Shown piece by piece: positions 5,663 through 10,290 of a DNA stretch of 10,290 bases. The notes beneath the pieces are model-generated. The model was not told the DNA's origin and made no database searches. It saw nothing but the letters and a program-made list of their open reading frames with translations. This stretch comes from an uncultured Acetatifactor sp. (lineage in GTDB: Bacteria > Bacillota > Clostridia > Lachnospirales > Lachnospiraceae). Position numbers and translations under genes: made by a program. The first letter of the stretch is position 1; each line of letters opens with the position of its first letter. The stretch lies in assembly GCA_947631715.1 (NCBI GenBank), contig CANRMK010000053.1:1-10290 (forward strand). The letters run 5' to 3'.

Positions 5663-6895
5663 ATGAAAAGAACAACCAGAATTTTCCGGGTCCTGCCGGT
5701 CCTGCTCTGTGTTATCATAGGGTTGGCGGCCGGGCAGATCCGTGTATCTGCAGCAACCTCTTCCTTAACGTCTGACAGCATACGGGAAAAGGAAGATCAG
5801 GTGGAGCAGGCCAAGAAAGATAAGGAGAATCTGCAGCACGGTCTTACGGATCTGCAGCAGCTGAAGAAGCAGCTGGAGTCAAAGCGCTCGGATCTAAAGA
5901 GCTATGTGACGGAGCTGGACAGCAGCCTGGCCGTGATCGAGGATAAGGTGACGGAGCTGCAGAGGCAGATAACAGAGAAAGAAGCGGACATTACCCGGAC
6001 ACAGGAAGAACTGGCCCTGGCCCGGGAGAAAGAGGAATCTCAAAAGGATGCCATTATCCGCTATATCCGATTTACATATGAGAAAGGGAATCAGCGGGTG
6101 ATAGATGTACTGCTGACTGCCGGAAGCTTCAGCGATTTTCTGAACCGTGCGAATTATGCCGAGAAAGTGCTTGCCTATGAGCAGAATATGTGGCAGGATT
6201 ATAAGAATGTCAGGGAATATGTGGAGCTGTGCATGGAACAGCTGGAGCTGGAAAAGGAAATACTGGATCAGACAAAGGTAAATGCACAGCAGGAACAGCA
6301 GAACCTGGAAGAGCTGATCGATCAGAAAAACCGTGACATCATCAGCTATGAAACGGATATCAACAACAAAGAACAGGCCATAAAGGAGCTGCAGGAGGAA
6401 ATAGCTGCCCAGGAGGCTGAAATATCGGCGCTGGAGGAGGCTATCAAGGAGGAAAAGAAAAAGCTGCTGGCCAACAACGGGACTGTGCTGTCCTATGACG
6501 GCGGTATGTTCAAATTTCCCCTGGCTTCTTACACCAGGGTTTCGGACGACTATGGAAACAGGATACATCCCACTCTGGGAATAGAGCAGTTCCATAATGG
6601 AGTGGACTTTGCATCGCCTAAGGGGACGGCGATCTATGCCGCGTATGACGGAAAGGTAGCAGCGGCTGCCTACAGCGCGACCATGGGAAATTATGTGATG
6701 ATCGATCATGGCGATGGGCTGTACACCATTTATATGCATGCGTCCGAGCTGTATGTGAAAAAGGACGATGTTGTTGTAAAAGGCGAAACGATCGCTGCAG
6801 TGGGAAGCACAGGGCGCTCAACGGGCAATCATCTGCATTTCAGCGTGAGGCTCAACGGCTCTTATGTTTCTCCTTGGAACTATCTGAAACAGTGA
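5663..6895 (+). CDS. secreted coiled-coil M23 murein hydrolase (EnvC/PcsB-like), probable FtsEX partner
   Basis: The 410-residue precursor begins with a signal peptide (MKRTTRIFR, a hydrophobic core LPVLLCVIIGLAAG, likely cleavage after VSA near residue 30). A long charged coiled coil fills about 35-270, interrupted at about 130-190 by the helical element typical of PcsB/CwlO/EnvC proteins (IRFTYEKGNQRVIDVLL, then SFSDFLNRANYAEKVL). The M23/LytM domain covers about 280-410. Zinc and catalytic residues are intact: His311 and Asp315 in FHNGVDFA, His359 in YMHAS, and His390/His392 in NHLHFSV. It should therefore cut peptidoglycan itself, unlike E. coli EnvC, whose LytM domain is degenerate and only activates amidases. 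The ATG at 5663 lies 10 bases after ftsX with a modest AGGA (5651-5654) upstream; the frame is open further upstream within ftsX, but the signal peptide fixes this start. Position after ftsEX strongly suggests FtsX controls it. Confidence 0.93.
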   Translation: MKRTTRIFRVLPVLLCVIIGLAAGQIRVSAATSSLTSDSIREKEDQVEQAKKDKENLQHGLTDLQQLKKQLESKRSDLKSYVTELDSSLAVIEDKVTELQRQITEKEADITRTQEELALAREKEESQKDAIIRYIRFTYEKGNQRVIDVLLTAGSFSDFLNRANYAEKVLAYEQNMWQDYKNVREYVELCMEQLELEKEILDQTKVNAQQEQQNLEELIDQKNRDIISYETDINNKEQAIKELQEEIAAQEAEISALEEAIKEEKKKLLANNGTVLSYDGGMFKFPLASYTRVSDDYGNRIHPTLGIEQFHNGVDFASPKGTAIYAAYDGKVAAAAYSATMGNYVMIDHGDGLYTIYMHASELYVKKDDVVVKGETIAAVGSTGRSTGNHLHFSVRLNGSYVSPWNYLKQ

Positions 6896-6916
6896 TATAG
6901 GGAAGCGGGGATATGA

Positions 6917-8227
6917 ATGGACGGGAACGAAAAGTATTTTGACAGGGATTCTTCGGAAAAAGCCGGTAAAGATGTGACAAAAGAAGACAGAAAGAGCGGG
7001 TGCGGCCTGTTCCTGGCAGGATTGATCGCTGGGCTTGGCGGAGCGCTTCTGATCATGGCGGTTGTCTATGTGGGGATCGGAATGCAGAGCTTGGCAGACG
7101 GAGTGGGGACCGGAGGGCGTGCGGCACTGGAGAAAGGCTCTGCTGTGGACAGGGATCTGGTAGAGAAGCTTCAGAAGCTCGAAAAGATTATCGACAAGTA
7201 TTATTACCTGGACGAGGTGGGGAATGAGGAGCTTCAGGACGGGATCTACCGGGGGCTGATGGAAGCTTTAGATGACCCTTATTCCGTCTACTATTCTGCG
7301 GAAGAGCTGTCAACCTTTATGGAAGAGACAGAGGGAATCTATTCCGGCATCGGTGCGTATATGATGCAGGATACCCAGACGCGGCTTCCCATGATCACGG
7401 GTGTAATGGATGGAGCGCCTGCGGAGGCTGCAGGGCTGCGGCCCGATGACCTGATCTATGCGGTGGACGGCGAGGAGGTTGCCGGCATGACGCTGGAAGA
7501 AGCCATCGCTAAGATCAAGGGGCCTGAGGGAACGGAAGTGACGCTGACAGTCATCCGCGAGGGCGAGAACGACTATATGGAATTTACGCTTACCAGGGCA
7601 AAAGTGGAGGCGCCCACCGTCAACCTGACTATGATGGAAGACGGAATGGCTTATATTGAGGTCACGGAGTTCGATGCGGTTACCGTGGATCAGTTCGCCG
7701 AGGCGCTGGCCGTGGCAAAAGGTTCCGGCATGAAAGGTATGATCCTGGATCTGAGGGCAAACCCGGGAGGGAACCTTGACGCCGTGGTGGATATGTGCAA
7801 GATGATCCTTCCGCAGGGCCTGATCGTTTATACCGAGGATAAGGCGGGCAATAGAGAGGAGTATACCTGCGATGGAGACCGCGAGCTTCAGGTGCCGCTT
7901 GTGGTTCTGGTGGACGGAAATTCCGCCAGCGCCGCAGAGATCATGGCGGGCGCCATCAAGGACTACGGGCTGGGCAGGCTGGTGGGTACGACTACTTTCG
8001 GCAAGGGGATCGTACAGCAGATCATACCGCTAAAGGACGGCTCCGCCGTTAAGATCACGACCAGCGCTTACTTTACGCCTGCAGGGAACAATATCCACGG
8101 CAAGGGCATTGAACCGGATATTGTCTGCGAATTTGACGGCGAAGCGTACTATGCCGAACCGGATCATCCTGACAATCAGCTGGAGAAAGCGAAAGAGGTA
8201 CTGCGGGAAATGATGACGCAGAAATAA
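6917..8227 (+). CDS. S41 family C-terminal processing peptidase with PDZ domain
   Basis: The 436-residue protein has a charged cytoplasmic tail (1-28), one membrane anchor at about 29-55, and an outer region with an N-terminal helical segment (about 80-135), a PDZ domain (about 138-216, with GAPAEAAGLRPDDLI and VDGEEVAGM) and the S41 catalytic core. The catalytic triad can be placed by spacing as in Bacillus CtpB: Ser338 in GNSASAAE, Lys363 in TTFGKG (25 residues on) and Gln367. LDLRANPGGN at 278-287 is the other hallmark. Such proteases cut proteins from their C-termini outside the membrane, in sporulation signalling, stress responses or turnover of wall hydrolases. The start ATG at 6917 has GCGGGG at 6905-6910; an overlapping ATG at 6913 is in another frame. 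It follows the M23 gene by 21 bases and is the last gene before a strong terminator. Confidence 0.94.
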   Translation: MDGNEKYFDRDSSEKAGKDVTKEDRKSGCGLFLAGLIAGLGGALLIMAVVYVGIGMQSLADGVGTGGRAALEKGSAVDRDLVEKLQKLEKIIDKYYYLDEVGNEELQDGIYRGLMEALDDPYSVYYSAEELSTFMEETEGIYSGIGAYMMQDTQTRLPMITGVMDGAPAEAAGLRPDDLIYAVDGEEVAGMTLEEAIAKIKGPEGTEVTLTVIREGENDYMEFTLTRAKVEAPTVNLTMMEDGMAYIEVTEFDAVTVDQFAEALAVAKGSGMKGMILDLRANPGGNLDAVVDMCKMILPQGLIVYTEDKAGNREEYTCDGDRELQVPLVVLVDGNSASAAEIMAGAIKDYGLGRLVGTTTFGKGIVQQIIPLKDGSAVKITTSAYFTPAGNNIHGKGIEPDIVCEFDGEAYYAEPDHPDNQLEKAKEVLREMMTQK

Positions 8228-8250
8228 CATCATCGGAAACCGGAGCATGG

Positions 8251-8291
8251 AAAGTACAGAACAAAGGTTCGATTTTGCTCTGTACTTTTTT
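8251..8291 (+). terminator. intrinsic terminator of the ftsEX-M23-S41 cluster
   Basis: AAAGTACAGA (8251-8260) pairs with TCTGTACTTT (8279-8288). After one mismatch, CAAA (8262-8265) can pair with TTTG (8274-8277). Six Ts end the structure (8286-8291). It begins 23 bases after the protease stop codon. Its loop region contains the LexA-like site described next, and its 3' arm overlaps the -35 region of the uvrB promoter. Confidence 0.92.
8258..8271 (+). promoter_or_regulatory. LexA (SOS) box upstream of uvrB
   Basis: AGAACAAAGGTTCG matches 12 of 14 positions of the Gram-positive LexA consensus CGAACRNRYGTTYG; the GAAC and GTTC half-sites are both perfect and spaced by 4 bases. It ends 32 bases before the uvrB -10 hexamer and 76 bases before the GTG start. 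uvrB is a classic SOS gene in Bacillus and relatives, so LexA control is expected. Its place just upstream of the -35 region, and within the preceding terminator hairpin, is unusual. Confidence 0.75.
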
Positions 8292-8309
8292 GTTTGATTC
8301 TGCTATACT
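8281..8309 (+). promoter_or_regulatory. uvrB promoter (extended -10)
   Basis: TATACT at 8304-8309 is a five-of-six -10 hexamer preceded by TGC (8301-8303), forming an extended -10 element. At 17-base spacing the -35 position holds TGTACT (8281-8286), a weak match of three in six, as is common with extended -10 promoters. Transcription should start near 8315-8318, giving a leader of about 30 bases. Confidence 0.7.
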
Positions 8310-8323
8310 GTTACATATAACAG
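8308..8323. repeat. palindrome at the uvrB transcription start region
   Basis: CTGTTA (8308-8313) and TAACAG (8318-8323) are perfect inverted arms around CATA. The site overlaps the last two bases of the -10 hexamer and the expected transcription start. It does not fit the LexA consensus. It may be a second operator or a small 5' UTR hairpin; chance cannot be excluded. Confidence 0.4.
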
Positions 8324-8331
8324 CCGGGCGG

Positions 8332-8338
8332 AAAGGAG
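8332..8338 (+). promoter_or_regulatory. ribosome binding site deciding the uvrB GTG start
   Basis: AAAGGAG at 8332-8338 lies 9 bases before the GTG at 8348-8350. No ATG or TTG in frame is better placed, and translation from this GTG gives MDHFVLHSEYRPTGDQP, the standard UvrB N-terminus. Confidence 0.85.
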
Positions 8339-8347
8339 AAGATTTCA

Positions 8348-10290
8348 GTGGATCATTTTGTACTGCATTCCGAGTACCGTCCCACCGGAGATCAGCCCCG
8401 GGCCATTGAGGAGCTGGTGAAGGGCTTCCAGGCGGGAAACCAGTTCCAGACTCTGCTGGGGGTTACCGGCTCCGGCAAGACGTTTACCATGGCAAACGTG
8501 ATCCAGGCGCTGAATAAACCGACCCTGGTCATTGCACACAACAAAACTCTTGCCGGACAGCTCTATGGTGAGTTTAAGGAGTTCTTTCCGGAGAATGCGG
8601 TGGAGTACTTTGTGTCCTATTACGACTATTATCAGCCGGAGGCTTATGTGCCGTCCTCCGACACATATATTGCGAAAGACTCTGCCATCAACGATGAGAT
8701 CGACAAGCTGCGGCTGTCCGCTACCGCTTCCCTGACAGAGCGCAGGGATGTGATCGTTGTGGCCAGCGTGTCCTGTATTTACGGCCTGGGAAGTCCTGAC
8801 GAATATCAGGACATGGTGGTCTCCCTGCGCCCGGGCATGGTCAGGGACCGGGACCAGGTGCTGAGGGAACTGGTGGATATACAGTACACCAGAAACGAAC
8901 TGGATCTCCAGAGAGGGTGTTTCAGAGTTCACGGGGATGTGATAGAAGTATACCCTGCCCAGGGCGGAGATTATCTGATACGCATCGAATTTTTCGGGGA
9001 TGAGATAGATAGGATCGCCGAGGTAGAGCCTCTCTCGGGAAAGGTCCATGCCTCTCTGAACCATATTGCCATTTTTCCGGCCTCCCACTATGTAGTATCT
9101 CAGGATAAGATCAGGGCGGCCTGCGACAATATTGAAAAGGAGCTGGAGGAGAGGGTCCGGTACTTTAAAGGGGAGGATAAGCTTATCGAAGCCCAGCGCA
9201 TTGCCGAGAGGACCAATTTTGATGTGGAAATGCTCAGGGAGACCGGATTCTGCTCCGGGATAGAAAACTACTCCCGGCATCTGAACGGCATGCCGCCCGG
9301 AGCGCCGCCCATGACGCTGATGGACTTTTTCCCGGACGATTTTCTGATCATCATAGACGAGTCCCATATGACGATTCCCCAGATCAGAGGAATGTACGCC
9401 GGAGACCGCTCCCGAAAGACTACACTGGTGGATTACGGCTTCCGGCTGCCCTCGGCGCTGGACAACCGTCCCCTGAACTTTGAGGAATTTGAGTCCCATA
9501 TCGATCAGATGATGTTCGTGTCTGCCACGCCGTCGGATTATGAGGAGGCCCATGAACTTCTGCGGACGGAGCAGATTATCCGGCCTACAGGACTTCTGGA
9601 TCCAAAAGTGGACGTGCGCCCTGTGGAGGGACAGATCGACGATCTGATCGGCGAGGTCAACAAAGAGACGGAAAAGCATAACAAGGTCCTGATCACGACG
9701 CTCACAAAGCGCATGGCGGAGGATCTGACGGATTACATGAAAGAGGTGGGGATCCGGGTAAAATATCTGCATTCGGATATCGACACCCTGGAGAGGGCGG
9801 AGATCATCAGGGACATGCGCCTGGATGTGTTCGATGTGCTGGTCGGGATCAACCTTTTGCGGGAGGGGCTGGACATTCCGGAGATATCGCTGGTGGCGAT
9901 CCTGGATGCGGATAAGGAGGGCTTTCTTCGGAGCAGCACATCTCTGATCCAGACCATTGGACGGGCAGCCCGGAATGCGGACGGCCATGTGATCATGTAC
10001 GCAGATACGATCACGGACTCCATGCGGACCGCCCTGGATGAGACGAACCGCCGCCGGGAGATCCAGATGAAGTATAACGAGGAGCATAACATTACGCCCC
10101 AGACCATACGGAAAGCCGTCCGGGAGCTGATCAGCATCTCCAAGGTCATTGCAAAGGAAGAGCTGCAGTTTGAAAAGGATCCCGAGTCCATGAGCCGCAA
10201 GGAGCTTGAGAAACTGATCGCCGAAGTACAGAAGAAGATGCAGCGGGCCGCGGCGGACCTGAATTTTGAAGCTGCCGCCGAATTGAGAGA
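8348..10290 (+). CDS. uvrB: excinuclease ABC subunit UvrB, 3' end outside window
   Basis: This is the damage-verification helicase-like subunit of nucleotide excision repair; it is loaded by UvrA and then recruits UvrC for incision. The window holds 647 codons, so with a usual length near 660 only about the last 10-20 residues are missing. Visible are HSEYRPTGDQP near the N-terminus, Walker A GVTGSGKT at 38-45, the damage-probing beta-hairpin with YYDYYQPEAYVPSSDTYIAK at 91-110, Walker B with DESH at 337-340, the helicase motif GINLLREGLDIPE, and motif VI QTIGRAAR at 535-542. The C-terminal UVR coiled-coil motif that contacts UvrC starts near 619 (ELEKLIAEVQKKM) and is cut by the window end. 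The start codon is GTG with AAAGGAG 9 bases upstream. The gene has its own promoter and a LexA box, so SOS induction is likely. Nothing essential is missing in the part seen. Confidence 0.98.
   Translation, partial: MDHFVLHSEYRPTGDQPRAIEELVKGFQAGNQFQTLLGVTGSGKTFTMANVIQALNKPTLVIAHNKTLAGQLYGEFKEFFPENAVEYFVSYYDYYQPEAYVPSSDTYIAKDSAINDEIDKLRLSATASLTERRDVIVVASVSCIYGLGSPDEYQDMVVSLRPGMVRDRDQVLRELVDIQYTRNELDLQRGCFRVHGDVIEVYPAQGGDYLIRIEFFGDEIDRIAEVEPLSGKVHASLNHIAIFPASHYVVSQDKIRAACDNIEKELEERVRYFKGEDKLIEAQRIAERTNFDVEMLRETGFCSGIENYSRHLNGMPPGAPPMTLMDFFPDDFLIIIDESHMTIPQIRGMYAGDRSRKTTLVDYGFRLPSALDNRPLNFEEFESHIDQMMFVSATPSDYEEAHELLRTEQIIRPTGLLDPKVDVRPVEGQIDDLIGEVNKETEKHNKVLITTLTKRMAEDLTDYMKEVGIRVKYLHSDIDTLERAEIIRDMRLDVFDVLVGINLLREGLDIPEISLVAILDADKEGFLRSSTSLIQTIGRAARNADGHVIMYADTITDSMRTALDETNRRREIQMKYNEEHNITPQTIRKAVRELISISKVIAKEELQFEKDPESMSRKELEKLIAEVQKKMQRAAADLNFEAAAELR

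Noticed and set aside
5894..6739. 281-residue minus-strand frame rich in Leu and Phe, resembling a membrane protein
   Set aside because: It is the complement of Glu/Lys/Gln-rich coiled-coil codons of the M23 protein, which read as Leu/Phe on the other strand.
8345..10087. 580-residue open frame on the minus strand across uvrB
   Set aside because: It lies wholly antisense to a gene with every UvrB motif. The product is His/Gln/Arg-rich with no recognisable domain, a shadow of the codon bias of the + strand gene.
1..10290. Mobile element, phage, CRISPR or defence island
   Set aside because: All genes are housekeeping-type, on one strand and with similar composition; no direct-repeat arrays, transposase, integrase or toxin-antitoxin pair was seen.

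Overview
The window looks like ordinary chromosome from an anaerobic Firmicute, most likely a Lachnospiraceae (Clostridium cluster XIVa) member. This rests on moderately GC-rich genes with AAAGGAG/GGAGG ribosome binding sites, a bacterial FatA/FatB-type acyl-ACP thioesterase, a YjfB-family mini-protein, a PucR/CdaR-type regulator beside ftsEX, and a uvrB that starts with GTG. The genus is inferred from protein character only. All genes lie on the + strand. I see no tRNA, rRNA, CRISPR array, insertion sequence or phage gene, and no gene-free stretch longer than 300 bases.

Region 1 (1-2276): the 3' part of a CPBP-family membrane protease, an acyl-ACP thioesterase, and a CvfB-like RNA-binding protein with three S1-like domains and a winged helix. 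They follow each other with gaps of 74-78 bases that hold small hairpins and no clear terminator, so they may be co-transcribed.

Region 2 (2277-2662): a monocistronic 63-residue YjfB-family protein with its own AT-rich promoter region, which carries a sigma-D (flagellar sigma) -10-like element, and a strong intrinsic terminator.

Region 3 (2663-8291): a PucR/CdaR-type regulator, then ftsE, ftsX, a secreted coiled-coil M23 peptidase and a membrane-anchored S41 (C-terminal processing) protease, closed by a strong terminator. ftsE and ftsX overlap, and the next two gaps are 10 and 21 bases. The set reads as a cell-separation module: the FtsEX ATPase/permease complex would activate the M23 murein hydrolase outside the membrane, and the PDZ-containing S41 protease could trim or turn over the hydrolase or other wall proteins.

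Region 4 (8258-10290): the nucleotide-excision-repair gene uvrB, nearly complete and cut by the window end. Its control region has an extended -10 promoter and a near-consensus Gram-positive LexA box. That box lies inside the terminator hairpin of the preceding protease gene.

I found no convincing undescribed system. The most interesting points are the LexA box nested in the upstream terminator, the complete FtsEX-hydrolase-protease cluster with an intact M23 active site, the enlarged extracellular loop of FtsX, and a thioesterase in which the usual catalytic Glu may be Gln.
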